DNA from: Corythucha ciliata
Lineage: Eukaryota; Arthropoda; Insecta; Hemiptera; Tingidae
Direction of reading: 5' to 3'
Length of the DNA: 64,000 nt
NCBI GenBank assembly: GCA_038030265.1
Contig: CM075943.1
Coordinates: 33,046,001-33,110,000, forward strand
Numbering within the stretch: the first letter of the stretch is position 1; each line of letters opens with the position of its first letter. This document shows, in pieces, positions 33,461 through 46,240 of this stretch. Made by a program: the position numbers and the translations under genes. The notes beneath the pieces were generated by a model, which was given only the letters and a program-made list of their open reading frames with translations, was not told the origin of the DNA and ran no database searches.

Positions 33461-36400
33461 CGAAAACTCGGGTGGGTTGGGGACAAATTAGACAGTAAAC
33501 TATAATTTCAAGCCTAAAAGACTGAATTTGTCGCAAAATTTCTGGCTTCGGAGCTATGGCATAAAACTGAGACTACCGTGAAGCTGGTCGAGAAGCGGAG
33601 GCGCTTTTCGACTTCATTGATACGGCGAACCTCGTCGGGAAGGACTTCAGGCTCGTGAGGAGTCAGCTTATTGGCCAGAATCGGGTAGCCCCGAGGACTG
33701 AAGGTTTCGTTTCCGAAACGCGCACCCAGCATCTCCACGTTAATACGTTCAGCCGCATTCAGCTTCTCTCAATCTCCAGTAAGGGGGGGGGGGGCAGCGG
33801 CATTCCCTGGCCCTTCCAAGCACCGTCACAGGCGACGCCCTTGCTCGGCTCACTGCAGTCAATTGTCCAAGTCAACCAATATAAAGTTTCCAAAAGTGAA
33901 AATATATTTGCTTCATAATCATGCCCTATACATTTACATAGTTGTTGTAGAGTGGCACTCAAATATACTATAGATTTAATTTCCGTGATAACGTTTCGCT
34001 AGTCAAGATCAATTTAAGATCATTTTATTCAGCTTAAAACTGGGTATCCGTGGCTTGTTATTGTTGAATTACCTCTTCTGTTTCTTTCTATTTTTATAAT
34101 CTTGTAGGTAATGTTAAATTTTGTATTATTATGTAGTCAACTTATGATCTCGGTTATGTTATTCGTTTTTGTTTTATAATTGATGTTATTTGTATATTAT
34201 GATTAGGCATTGTTAATTTATTAGGTGCCGAAAATGGCCCCCTTCTCCTAACACAAGGGGTCTGGCTGGCAATCCACTTGTAATAATCGATGTATGAAGT
34301 TTCGGTCAAATGATCTGGGCTTAAAAATGAAATTAAATCCTGATTGAAGTAAAGTCCTGATGATGGTTTCATTTGAATGATCGGAATTTTTCGCGGAAAT
34401 CTTTATTTTGCAATAAATTTCATAATGATAAAATGAAAGGGTCTCTTTAAAAAATTGCATTGTTTCCCTATTAGACTGATTGAAAAAAAAAAGTTTGAAA
34501 TCTCTCCTAAATGTAATCAACTGATTCCGGATACCCTGGCGTTTTCATTCACAAAAGTTGTAGGGGAAAAGTTCTCCAAAGAAAGGTGCTATTATATATA
34601 TATATGAATAGCCGTTGCTTCCTCTGGTAGAATTCAACTAGATCATTTGTAGCTTTGTATTGTTGTAGCGTAGCCTGGTCTTTTTTTAACTTCGACAGTT
34701 CGGCCGCAAGAAAAGTAGATTTTTCTATTAGCTGTTCTTAGTGGTCCATTTGTGTTTTACTACTTTTGAAACAATGAGCTATTTTTAGCTTCATATAAAT
34801 AAAACTGAAACTAGTGATGGATTCTTTGTTCCCCCTTCGGAAGTGCTCAGAGTGCTATCGTAAGGGTTAGCGAGTTGGTGTGATGGCCGGATGAGCCTTG
34901 ACGTCATTCTCATGTAAGCGTATCATTCGCTGTCCACTATGCCTTGATCACCGAGCTCGTTATAATATGCATAGTGGAAGTAACCCTTGGATCCCCGTCT
35001 TCCGGTGATTATAACGAGAGACTTAATATGAGAGAATTAGTAAATTAGGTAAACACAAACCTCAGCCATCAAAACGATGTTGATGGGCTGTAGCTTTCCC
35101 CCTTTCCTGTCACTTCGAGTTTCCCGAGAATTTGATCATTTTTAATTGAGTAAGAGGACTATACGTAAAATTAAACTGTGAAAAAGTTCACTTCTGCAAC
35201 TGGTGGGTAAAGCATTTCATCAGCAAGCGAGCTCTCAAATTGTCTAAGGAACTGGACCACAGACAAATTCACCTCCCTCTGCCCTTGATCACCCCCCTCC
35301 CACCCAAGAAAGTTGTAGCACGTTCAAAATTTTTCGAAATACCTCCTTTTGTCCCTCGTCATTGACTTTTTCTGAAGATTACAAATAAATAATCTTTTAT
35401 TCATCAGCAGTGCTTCTACACTGCTAGAATAAAACGAAATACCGCGAATATTCCACAAAGCGGGTAATCCGTCACGAGTTCGAGTACAAGCAGTATAATA
35501 CCCGAAAACCGTAAGAGTGATAACTCTCAGATTACAACGTTTGTTTACCGAAGTGTCCGAGCCATTGTTTTTCGAGAAGACTATTATGATTATGAGTCAC
35601 AAGCATGAGATTGGATTACCCGCAGAAATGGCTTATTCACAGTTGCCACGCCAGCCATCATCGGATTAATTGAGAGTTTACTTTAGTGGGATACATTAGC
35701 ATTTTGATATTTCTAGAAATTCGCCGAATTGACTTCATAAATCAGATGTGCCTTGTAATTTTATAACCACCAACTTGATATTAATAATTATTATTATTAT
35801 CAACCATCAAATTAACAATACAATTGTAACAAATAAAATCAAATAATTCAAATATAATTAGTTTTCTCCTCCAATTTTCCCATTTTGTTATTTATAGTAG
35901 TTCAATTAATTGAGGTAGGCACATACTTTCCATTTGAATATTTTTTCGCTGTACACACCACCAAGGCCAAATTAAACGGGGGGGGGGGGGTGATAAATAT
36001 GGTGAAAAAAAAAATGAAAAAGTTTGAAGTTACAAATGAGATACGTAGCTGTAGTTGTCTACGTATTTTAGTCACAAGTCACAACTACACGTGACTCAAA
36101 CTATATACGTATTTAATTTGCATCTTAATAATCCCCCCCCCCCTACTCTAAAGTTTGAATTATAACGCTTGTTCCCAATTCAAACATTCCATTCTACTCC
36201 GTTTTTTCAACTTATCCCTGTGAATTTTAGTGAAATGTTTCCCCTAAGGGGACATTGAGACAGGGAGAAAACGTGCGTGAGAGAGAGAGAGAAATAAATA
36301 AATAATTTGACTATGCAAAACACAGAATAGAAGCTTAATCGTCTTTCGACTTACTCGCCTGCCTGTATATGTCTAAAAGAAAATAATTGATGGCCTTTCT

Positions 36401-37460
36401 TTGTAGCTTCCCCCTCATCAGGGATATTTTCAACTGAGAACAATGTGAGTGTAATCTGAATTGAAGAATTCTTTCTCTTTTTAAACATACATCTCAATAA
36501 TTACACCCAAGTTCCAAATAAAAGGGAAAAGTAAAGAAAGCCTGTGAAGTTGGAGTGATGCATTCAGAGCTGGAAGACTGAAACTGATTCGACGTGTTCA
36601 ACCCAATTTCCTCCTCATGCTTTAATAGAAGACACAAGGTGGAAAACACGTGGAATGCTTCATTGGAACGCACGCACAAGTTCATTGACCTAATAGTGTA
36701 CTACGTTATATCGATCGATCGCGCAAGAGTCGGAATTTCGCACAATGCTAAGCATTAAACTGTGTTCATTGAACGATTTAGAATGTAATATATGCCGGTG
36801 GTTATGCATTTTCAAAAACAGCTTTATTCCTCTCTCCATTTTTGTAGTAGTTTGAGTTAACCTCCCTACCCACTCACAGATTTTTCTGACAATAATCAAG
36901 AAGTTTTTCACACAGTTAAGAATGAACTGTTTAGAAATACGCGGATCACAATGCTTCATTTATAAAAGGGTACTTACCTTGAGATTCGCTTTCCTGCCTC
37001 CCTCTCTCCTGATGTATTGCTCTTTGGTCTGCCGGTTTTTCTACTTATTGATCCCAGTAATTAAGTAAGTTTCCCCCAAGCAACCGTTTTACTGTTATTA
37101 AGGAAATTTGAAAACCACTTCGGAAAAATCTGTGGAAATGTGAGTCACCATTTTCTTTTGAAATCATCAGCTCTCAAAGTTCATTTTATCCGAAAATTGA
37201 TGCATTTTGAAATGATTTTTGTGCCCTTTTAATTGAGTTACTAATTTGGTCTATTTTCATTTCACAAGCATATATGGTGAACTGGCGAGCATTTATGTAT
37301 ACTAATACCTATAAAAACAAAATCATGAAACGCGCGCGTTTGAAACAAAACGCAATTTTCAAATGCTCCAAAAATTAATATTGATAAAAAATGATGTGCA
37401 TTAAAACAGGCTCTCTTCTGTGTAGACAATTAATGAACACTCCGTATATGTACACATATA
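33461..37460. other. 4-kb intron stretch without recognised genes
   Basis: Contains homopolymer G/C runs near 33783, 35980 and 36132, a (TA)n near 34596 and a GAGA run near 36282. The minus-strand frame 33514-33738 (74 codons; LPDEVRRINEVEKRL) looks somewhat protein-like but matches nothing I know. Confidence 0.35.
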
Positions 37461-37679
37461 TTACCGTGAAATCCCGAACTCATCGTAGTGAAGTGGTCGT
37501 GCATAGAAAAGAGTGGCCTTGGTCTTGCTGTCATGGCCTTGGCTGATGCTGTTCGCAAACTTTTCTACAAAGAAAAGATAATGTTGGAATGAAACAAGCA
37601 AGATTTGTGATGATAAAAGGCGTATTAACGTAATTATTTCATGATAAGGAGTCAAAGGAACGAATTGTTTTGGTCTCAA

Positions 37680-37800
37680 TCGCGTGAAACAGATGCTAGT
37701 GCTACTGTGGTCTTGGTATTGCGAGTAGTGAGTCGGTCTTGGTCTTGGGTCTTGGTCTTGAACTTGCTCGGATGCTTTCAGGACCAAGACGAGTCTGGCG
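37680..37800. repeat. GGTCTTGG-rich simple repeat
   Basis: Repeats of GGTCTTGGTCTTGG with a diverged reverse copy (GGACCAAGACGAG) nearby. Related in composition to the TCTCGG tracts at 58045-58220 and 62465-62600. Confidence 0.6.
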
Positions 37801-37860
37801 AGACCAATGTTGACATTCACCACTTCTATTGGTGGTACCCCGAAATTCACCAAAGTAAGT

Positions 37861-39442
37861 TGGTGAAAGCCCGATCTATAGTATCAGATATTGAATTCTG
37901 TACGGATTTCCTGCTAAATTTGGGAATAGAAGTACCTTCTTGAATAAATTTTATTGATAACAATAATATTACAGACAAAAAATATTACAAAAAATAAACT
38001 GAATTCAATTATTTAAAAAAATTGTTCACGAATAGATAAAAAATACGAAAGTAACAACATATAATTTTTTGTAGTTGCTATAGTGCTGTAGCATTTGCAT
38101 GAGCCTCGCATTTGCATTTTTATCAACAATGCAAAGTGTGCATTGAGACTTATAGCTTATTGGTACAAGCTATGAGGGCGCTAGATCGGGCTTTCACCGT
38201 TAGTAGGTGGTGGATGCTGACACCCACCGGTCTAAGCCCGGTCAGGGTTTGGGGCTTTCACCAAGAGTATATGTATTATGGAGAATGTTCGACAGAGTTC
38301 GGGCTTTCATAGTAACATATACATGCGTATCCCTGCTTTTTAGTGTTGTAAAAGGACTGTTCATTTTCATAATTCCAAGAAGAGAAAATTGCCCCGGGAA
38401 TAAAAAGTGAGCACAATGGAACTAACACGTTCTCTTTGTATCGGTAGCTTTTTCGCATGTCTCTATCGGTTGCATTACCGAAACGTATGCACATATCAGT
38501 AGAGTTTCGGGGTCTTTCTAATGGAGCAATGTACTTTTAGTGCAGCGTCTATAGATAGATTCGGAGAGAATAGGCAAAACGTGTCACATCTCGTGAACGA
38601 AACAAGTATTTCCACGAACGTCAAAAAGTAATTTCGACCGCTAATGAGCTGTACGACCGACCTTACAGGGCACCCGACCCTCCGCACTAGACTACAGTGG
38701 GAAAAGCCATATACAGGGTGTACAAAAAGCGAGTGGACAGAGAAAAACCGCAGTGACGGGGCACAACACAACCACCGATATCCCAAGCACGAAGATGGCA
38801 TCGAGGAAAAAGGAAAATGAAATCGTAGAGAGTCCCCGTCCTCCAAACACCAAACGTTGAGGGTATAATTAACAACTAATAAAAATCGTAGCGGACCCGA
38901 AAAAACTACTCTTATTTACCCACCCCCCGCCCGGGCGTCAAGACCCGTAAACGGGCACCGAAAATCCACCCGTTACATGGTGGATACTTGAATGCCCATA
39001 ACGACCGAGTATCAAACGCTATTTCTTCTGCAGCCGTTAATTTTTGCCCTTCTGAGAAAACGATAATTGCACCTATAGCTGCCACCAAATATCTAACGGG
39101 AAGGTGCTAATTCTTCGTGGAAATATTTCCGTTTCATTCATTATTGAAAACAAATTAAGTTCCAGAACTTTCAACATACCTAATCTATGTATGTATACGT
39201 CAGTGATTACTGTAGATCAGATAGTTTGACTGTTAGAGGCCCAGAACCTTTGTTTTGGGCAAATTTATGAGTTTTGAGAAAATTCATCCAACTTTGACCG
39301 CCTGATGTGTATCGGTTGATACTGGGTTTGAGCATCAACATATTTGAACAAAATCGTAAAAACTTTAATGCCCTAAAACTTTGAAAAATGGACATTTTGG
39401 TCGAAACCCGCTTAGTTTAGAAGTTATGAGTGAATTTATGAG
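37861..39442. other. Intron stretch without recognised genes
   Basis: Only short frames. ATACAGGGTGTACAAAAAGC at 38711 looks like one end of a CAGGGTG-type MITE, but no matching second end was found. Confidence 0.35.
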
Positions 39443-39671
39443 AGGTATCATGCACGCTTCCGATCCGACACCGATCATGCATTTTTTGATAGGTGTGGGG
39501 ATCGTAATAGGCGTTAATACCGAATAATTGACGGCTATTACGCTTCTCAGCTCCCTCAGATTGCCTTTCCAACCCAAATATAGTCTAACGAGGGTTTCCA
39601 CAGTCTCCGATCCGACATGCATGATCGGTGTCGGATCGGAAGCGTGCATATGATAGGTGTGAACCTGCCTT
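39443..39671. mobile_element. MITE, copy 2 (inverted relative to 499-744)
   Basis: Same family as 499-744: arms with CACGCTTCCGATCCGACACC and its inverse, and the same core (ATAGGCGTTAATACCGAATA) on the opposite strand. The left outer end is truncated or diverged relative to copy 1. Confidence 0.85.
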
Positions 39672-40920
39672 TATTAGTGAAATCCCGAGAAAAAGTTGAG
39701 AATTTTGAGGTTTTTTGGTCCTTCTCAAGTTAGCACAGGGCCCTCGCGAGTAGGAAAACTTGACAAAGTCATCGCACAGCATACTTGAACAATCAGTAAG
39801 AGTTTCAATAACTTTGGAATTTTTCCAGGTGTACAATGCACATATCTACTGGACTAAAATCTATTTTATGTTGTAATTTATTGAATTAATTCATTGGATT
39901 CAGTTAATTTCTAGCGAGTTATTGTTCCTGTCCATACGAAACCCGAACTCGTATATCAACCCCAGATCCATCCCGTCACTTCCCGTTCCTTGACTGGAAG
40001 TGGGAACTAAAACAAAGAGCAGACGAGTCAAATATACAGTAGAGAACCATTCATAAATGCGTATCAGGTTTTTTATTTATAAAATCTGTAAATCCTAATT
40101 CAGTTCAGTTCAAGGTCTCAGTAAATTTAAGTGTGGAAATCAAAAGCGTTCCTGATAACAAAACAAATACTCTTCGTTCTCTTTTTTGTTTACTTTGATT
40201 ACAAAAGTGTGTTTGAACGTTTGTTTGGAGACGTATCCATCCTGTAAATTCAAATAATCAATGTATCTCATAATGCGTAAAAGATCAAAGACAAAACATG
40301 AATGTCCGGGTTGTACATCAATCATGAACTACAAAGTTTTTATGGAAATCCAGCACTTCCGACTGGTTCTTGTCTGGAATTAATAATCAGTAAATCAGTA
40401 ATCAATGCATGACGAAAGACTGAATGAAAACGTCACTAACACACTGAAAAACTTCTTCAGGTAAAATTTCCTGTGGGGACACAGTACGCCAGAGTCGTAA
40501 GATTTTTAAGTAATCAATGCTGTGTTTTAACGTCAAAAGTCTTTCCTTATTCCCTACGGTAAATTTTCATTGGGCCCAAGCAAAGCCGACGCATAAAATG
40601 TGATGTTGCCATGGTAAATCTGACTTTAGTATCGAAGTATCAGTTTGTAGCATACCACAGTAAAATGAAATAGAATGTTAGCACCACGTACAGAGCGGAG
40701 AAATAGTAAAATGTACGGCGGACGCTGTAAATAACGCGTTGGGGCCAGATCAAAATTTTGAGGTTATTCAAGACATCGAATTTTAATACGGACGGAAAAC
40801 TTATAGGTGGAACACAGCTATCGAAATTGAAAACAAGATTTATTAAAAATATGAATTTATAATTCATACAAAATAAAGTTCGGCTTTTCTGTCCAAATCG
40901 GCTCTCTGTTGTCTTCTAAA
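39672..40920. other. No recognised gene
   Basis: AT-rich intron sequence with short frames only. Confidence 0.35.
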
Positions 40921-40925
40921 ACCAT

Positions 40926-41085
40926 CATGAGTAGGTGTGCGCGCGGGACGCGGGAAGTCCCGCGGCCCGGCCCGCGTGCGGGACGGGACTTGAAAATGGT
41001 TTGCCGGACGGGACGCGGGACAAAGCATAAATTTCCCGTGCGGGACGGGACTTCCCGCGGTTGTCCCGCGGGAAATCGATTTTGT
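40926..41085. repeat. GC-rich GGGACGGGAC repeat, left copy
   Basis: Dense repeats of GCGGGACGGGAC and CCCGCGG beginning GTAGGTGTGCGCGCGGGACG. The tract at 42830-42985 is its inverted counterpart, whose outer end reads (minus) TTAGGGGTGCGCGCGGGACA. GC content is far above the surroundings. Confidence 0.75.
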
Positions 41086-41117
41086 TTTTTTTTTTACTAA
41101 ATAGTGAGATGAACTAG

Positions 41118-42265
41118 AAAAAAATTTCGCTCCGGCACCTGGCGGTCGGAAAGAGTGCATTTCATTTTGTATTCGGATACCCTAAGCCGTCCCAGAGGTA
41201 GTAATGTTGAGACCCTCATTTGTTTCGTTAATGTTTGACCCTCCCTCGTTCTGTTTGCTGCCGGGTTTGTTTAAGCTGAACTTAATGGGAATCAAAGGCT
41301 ATTTCAAAATGGAATCATCACACCGAATATAATGCTTCTGGAATCAACTAGTGATTTGTAGTGATTTTTTTACCATTTCAACCCCTATTTTCCCCCCTCC
41401 ACCTTGACCGATTTGGCCCAAATGCAATACCCACCGGGGCCTTATGACTACTGATTTTTGTGCCAAAGCGCGTTCCGCTAAATTAATTTCTACGAGAGTT
41501 ATCGTGCTAACAAGGCCTCACACATACTTCCACCTCGGGGACATCACCCCCTCCCCCTCGACTTTTTCAAAAAATTAAAATGGGAATCAAAGGCTAGTCT
41601 AACATGGAGTATACGTACCGAATATGATGCTTCTAGAATCAACTGGTGATTTTTGGTGATTTTTTTACCATTTGAAGCCCTATTTTCCCCCCCACCACCT
41701 TGACCGATTTGGCCCAAATGCAATACCGACCGGGGTCTTATGACTACTGATTTTTTTGCCAAAGCGCGTTCCGCTAAATTAATTTTTACGAAAGTTATCG
41801 TGCTAACGTGACCACATACTTATTTCCACCCCGGTGGCACAACCCCCTTCTCCTTGACTTTTTCAAAAAATTAAAATGGGAATCAAAGGCTAGTCTAACA
41901 TGGAGTATACGTACCGAATATGATGCTTCTAGAATCAACTGGTGATTTTTAGTGATTTTTTGACGACTTCAAGCCCGATTTTCCCCCCCTCCACCTTGAC
42001 CGATTTGGCCCAAATGCAATACCGACCGGTGTCTTATGACTACTGATTTTTGTGCTAAAGCGCGTTCCGCTAAATTAACTTCTACGAGAGTTATCGTGCT
42101 AACAAGGAAACGGCCATAAATATATATATATATATATATGAATTCCGGAGACCACTGAATTCGTGTTCTAGAGGTTCTGAAACGTGAAAAAAACATGACA
42201 TGACCCATGTTTGCCACCATCACGACGAGACCAATAGTGCATTTTCAGAATGAAATGCACTAAAA
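41118..42265 (-). mobile_element. DINE/Helentron-like element, copy B
   Basis: Complete minus-strand copy. Its 3' end at 41118-41166 carries the hairpin region and subterminal repeat; three tandem units of 295-296 bp start at 41286, 41581 and 41877 (TGGGAATCAAAGGCT); then come a (TA)n run, the GGTCTCG block and the 5' end TTTTAGTGCATTTCATTC at 42265. Non-coding. Confidence 0.8.
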
Positions 42266-42829
42266 CCAAATAATACGTTCGAACCAATGTAGTAGAAAAT
42301 TCATGTTTTTGTCCCAAAAACTTTCATTTTTAACACATTAAATACCTCTTATATTTTATCCTTCCCTTGCCCGTTCCCGCCATTCGATGCGAAGAATAAT
42401 TTTAGTGAAATGCTTGTCTGCACATTTGTAAAGGGCTGTATATCGGTACCTATTGGACATGAAAGAAAGTATTGACCAGTAAATTTAGCCTTCCAAATTC
42501 ACTGTTCAAACATTTTTTATTAAATTTCGCAGTTGAAGAGCGTTAACTCTAACGAAAAATTAAACGTTCTTTTAACATTTTACATGGAATATTTTGTCTG
42601 TGGAACTCTTTCTAGACATATACAAAAAATAAAAAAAACACGAAGAAAATCTTGCGGTTCTCCTCCACCCAGGTGTGAGGAGGGGGGCCATGTTGTCATT
42701 TTGTTGAAATTCTCCTCCATCTAATCCTTTCTCTGCATTTGCCCCCCTCCCCATGGTTCATTGGTCAGACCACCCGAAAACGATTCTTTGAAAACATCTG
42801 TTGAGGGGGGGGGGTATTTATCATGTACT
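42266..42829. other. No recognised feature
   Basis: Sequence between the DINE-like copy and the right GC-rich repeat; short frames only, G-run near 42806. Confidence 0.35.
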
Positions 42830-42985
42830 TTTTTGTCCCGCGGTACATGCGGGAAATCCCGCGCGGGACGGGACGGGACGCGCACTTGAGTGCGCGAGAC
42901 GGGAGCTCAGCAAAAAAATGCGGGACGGGGCGGGACTTTTCATTTCCCGTCCCGTCCTGTCCCGCGCGCACCCCTAATCATGAGG
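42830..42985. repeat. GC-rich GGGACGGGAC repeat, right copy
   Basis: Inverted counterpart of 40926-41085, ending GTCCCGCGCGCACCCCTAAT. The pair could be terminal repeats of a ~2-kb element. Confidence 0.75.
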
Positions 42986-43421
42986 GATCTCGACGTTCTT
43001 ATTCTTCCATATACAACTATTTTTGCAACCCGAGATCGACAAAAATAAAATAAATGAAGTAAATAAATTAATGATAATAACAATTAAATAATTGAAAACA
43101 GCCGTGGTCACTTTATTCCCAAGGTTCATGATGCAAAGCCCACATTAAGGCCTCGCCACACAGAACGAGAACTGAAAACGTGGAGCTTCTTTCGCGCGCG
43201 GACCAGTCCGCGTTATGTGCTGAGGCCGTTAGTAGTGATTTATTACGAGAAAGAGGGAGTACAATAGTATTGAAAGCCTCACTTACCAATAAACTCCTCT
43301 GCATAGTCGCAGTAGTCCGACTCCCAAAACTCAGGGTGGCCGACGAAATCCATTGCAACACCAACATGAATTGTTTTTTACAAAGAAAAATGAAACGTTA
43401 AAGTGAAGACTAGAGTATATA
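42986..43421. other. No recognised gene
   Basis: Short minus-strand frame 43113-43367 has no known motif. Confidence 0.35.
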
Positions 43422-44264
43422 TGTAGATATATAATCACGAAGAGATATTGTCTTCCCACACGTCTTTTTATTATTCCTAACCGGTTTTCGGTCTACAAGG
43501 AAACCATCTTCGGGGAAAAAAAATTCTGCAAATTCCATAAACAACACTAAGATTATGACTAGATTAAGAGTTGAAGGGGGGGGGGACAAAACAACTATGG
43601 ACTTAACACCGATAAAGGGGGGAGTGGGATCCCGCTCAAGTGCGGGCTCTGCAAGGAAGCAATTTTCGTGTAGAGTACGTCTACCACAGTCAAAAACAAA
43701 TCTGGTAACTTAATTTCCTTTTAAAGCTATACTTTTCGGAGGAGCGCTCGGTGGCAGGAGTGGGAGGAGAGAAAGGAAGGGGGATACGGGAACCTCAATT
43801 CGTCCGTTGATGCAGTTCTCGTTGTGGGAGATTTCCTCGTGAATCACGAAGCCCTCCAGAGCATTCATTACTCCTTTTTTCCGCTCTTTCATTATAATCT
43901 GGGCCGTGTGGACCCCGTCACCGACGCAGTTGCTGGTGTGCTGTCTAAAAACTCGAGTCTATTCGGCGGGTATGCTCTTTAAAGCTGACAGCAAAAACTT
44001 TGTGTGGTGCGTCCTACATGCGTTGCTTCCTTGCAGAGCCCGCACTTGAGCGGGATCCCACTCCCCCCTTTATCGGTGTTAAGTCCATAGTTGTTTTGTC
44101 CCCCCCCCCTTCAACTCTTAATCTAGTCATAATCTTAGTGTTGTTTATGGAATTTGCAGAATTTTTTCCCCCGGAGATGGTTTCCTTGTAGACCGAAAAC
44201 CGGTTAGGAATAATAAAAAAGACGTGTGGGAAGACAATATCTCTTCGTGATTATATATCTACAA
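43422..44264 (-). mobile_element. Penelope-like element fragment with ~242-bp inverted terminal repeats
   Basis: Arms 43422-43662 and 44022-44264 are near-perfect inverted repeats. Both contain AGACCGAAAACCGGTTAGG preceded by a GGTTTCC-loop stem, resembling the hammerhead-type motif described in Penelope-like elements. The interior (43690-44020) encodes on the minus strand a broken GIY-YIG-like segment. Penelope elements are known for terminal repeats in either orientation. No reverse transcriptase remains. Confidence 0.5.
43690..44015 (-). pseudogene. GIY-YIG-like endonuclease remnant
   Basis: Minus-strand fragments in shifted frames: HVGRTTQSFCC, like the YVG-T--S---R motif of GIY-YIG nucleases; then FRQHTSNC; then MKERKKGVMNALEGFVIH and NCINGRIE, like the C-terminal region of Penelope-type nucleases. 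An in-frame stop and at least one frameshift separate them. Weak on its own; the flanking inverted repeats add support. Confidence 0.45.
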
Positions 44265-45655
44265 AAAATCCCACAATATCTACGCCATAAGATGGAGAGT
44301 ACATATGCTCTAAGATAATACATAACTTGTTAGGGAATATGTATACTCCTACGGTTCAAGCTTACCTAGGCTTTTTAAAAAACGGGTGGCGCGTGTTTCC
44401 TGGTCGGCGAGTGTGCTATTGAATTGAACGAATGCACGCTTTCCGAAAGCCGATGAAAATTGCGTGCCCGACCTAAACTAGCTCGCACAACCCCACAACG
44501 ACTCATTAGTCGACAAATGCGAAATAAAACTCGAGCGCCCATGTCCCCCCCCTTTAACCAGCATGAAATTGGAGAGGTCGGAGCACTGAAAAAATTGATA
44601 CGGCCATGGAAGTTTTCTTGTTTATTTATTTTTTTGTATGCATTATTGATGAACGGTCAAAACGGGAACATGGAAGTATAGTGTGGTCCTCCACACAACC
44701 TGAATCATCAATCACGCAGTCTTCATTCCTCAAACACCAAAATTTCCATAACCCTAAATCCAAAAAAATTATTCGTCGCACATAATCAATAATCAACCCT
44801 CAGCCCACATCGACTAATCTTCAATTACCGACCCTTATCCATCAACGATTATAACCATCTATCGTCACTCAATTTTCAATCCTTCTTCAATTCTTTGTCT
44901 TTGTTCTTTCATAGCAATAAATCAAAAAATAGAAAACATTCCAAAATGCAATACTTGGAGGAAAACAGGCGATTTTAGGACTTTTGACCATTTTGGAACA
45001 ACAATGTCTAATGGCTGTAGCCCGTTCCATATTCATCGTGGAAAACAACTTTACACACAAAATTTGTTGGAAATTTATCGCTCAAAAAGTTTTGTGAGTG
45101 AAGATTTTCCTCGAAAGTAACTCATTTTCGGGATATGTAGTAGAAACTAAAAGAAGTGCTAAAAAATTTCGGTTTTTGGGCTGCCAAAAATTGAACGAGC
45201 TTTTAGAGTTCGCATTTTTTTTCTCTAACTTCTGACCTACACATACAAGATGGCAAAAAAATGCCCGTAGGGAACATGGAAGTGAAAGGGGTTTGTTTTC
45301 GGCACCGTTGTAGTGAATTCGCATGGAAATTGAACGAGAAATCTTAACAAAATAGTTACAAAATTCGAGGAACAATTGTTTCGAAGTTAATACCAAAAAT
45401 ATTATTCTGCTACGGGGAGAACATGCCTGGGAAATGATTTACCTTCAAAACAAAGGTCATATTCGCGTTTGTCATGCCAAGAAACAACTAGATTTAGATT
45501 ACTATGTAAATCTGTGGCAAATAATTTTTGACGTAGTCACGCCAAATCGATATTCTCCCACAATTTTCTCTTAATCTCAGTTTTGTTTGGGTACAAATAT
45601 TTGCAATTAAGATACAAAGGGGCTCTAGAGGCCCTTTTCGGCAATTTTGACCGTC

Positions 45656-46235
45656 ATTTTAGTGCATTTCATTCTGAAAAATGCACTATTGGTCTCGTCG
45701 TGATGGTGGCAAACATGGGTCATGTCATGTTTTTTTCACGTTTCAGAACCTCTAGAACACGAATTCAGTGGTCTCCCGGATTCATATATATATCTTTTTA
45801 TATATATATTTATAAGCTTATGGCCGTTTTCTTGTTAGCACGATAACTCTCGAAGAAATTAATTTAGCGGAACGCGCTTTGGCACAAAAATCAGAAGTCA
45901 TAAGACCCCGGTCGGTATTGCATTTGGGCCAAATCGGTCGAGGTGGAGAGGGGGAAAATAGGGGTTGAAATGGTCAAAAAATCACTATAAATCACCAGTT
46001 GATTCTAGAAGCATCATATTCGGTACGTATACTCCATGTTAGAGTAGCCTTTGATTCCCATTTTAATTTTTTGAAAAAGTCGAAGGGGAGGGGGTGTTGC
46101 CCCCGGGGTGGAAGTAAGTGTGTGGTCTTGTTAGCACGATATCTCTCAAAGAAATCAATTTAGCGGAACGCGCTTTGGCACAAAAATCAGTAGCCATAAG
46201 ACCCCGGTCGGTATTGCATTTGGACCAAATCGGTC
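45656..46235 (+). mobile_element. DINE/Helentron-like element, copy C (3'-truncated)
   Basis: Starts TTTTAGTGCATTTCATTC inside the large repeat. It carries one full and one partial ~295-bp unit and stops abruptly at the shared heptamer CGGTCAA, where the large repeat resumes (CGGTCAAAACGGGAACATGG). The 3' subterminal repeat and hairpin are missing. Confidence 0.75.
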
Positions 46236-46240
46236 AAAAC

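Noticed and set aside
37461..37853. 130-codon minus-strand frame rich in DQD/RPRP
   Set aside because: The low-complexity peptide comes from the GGTCTTGG simple repeat.
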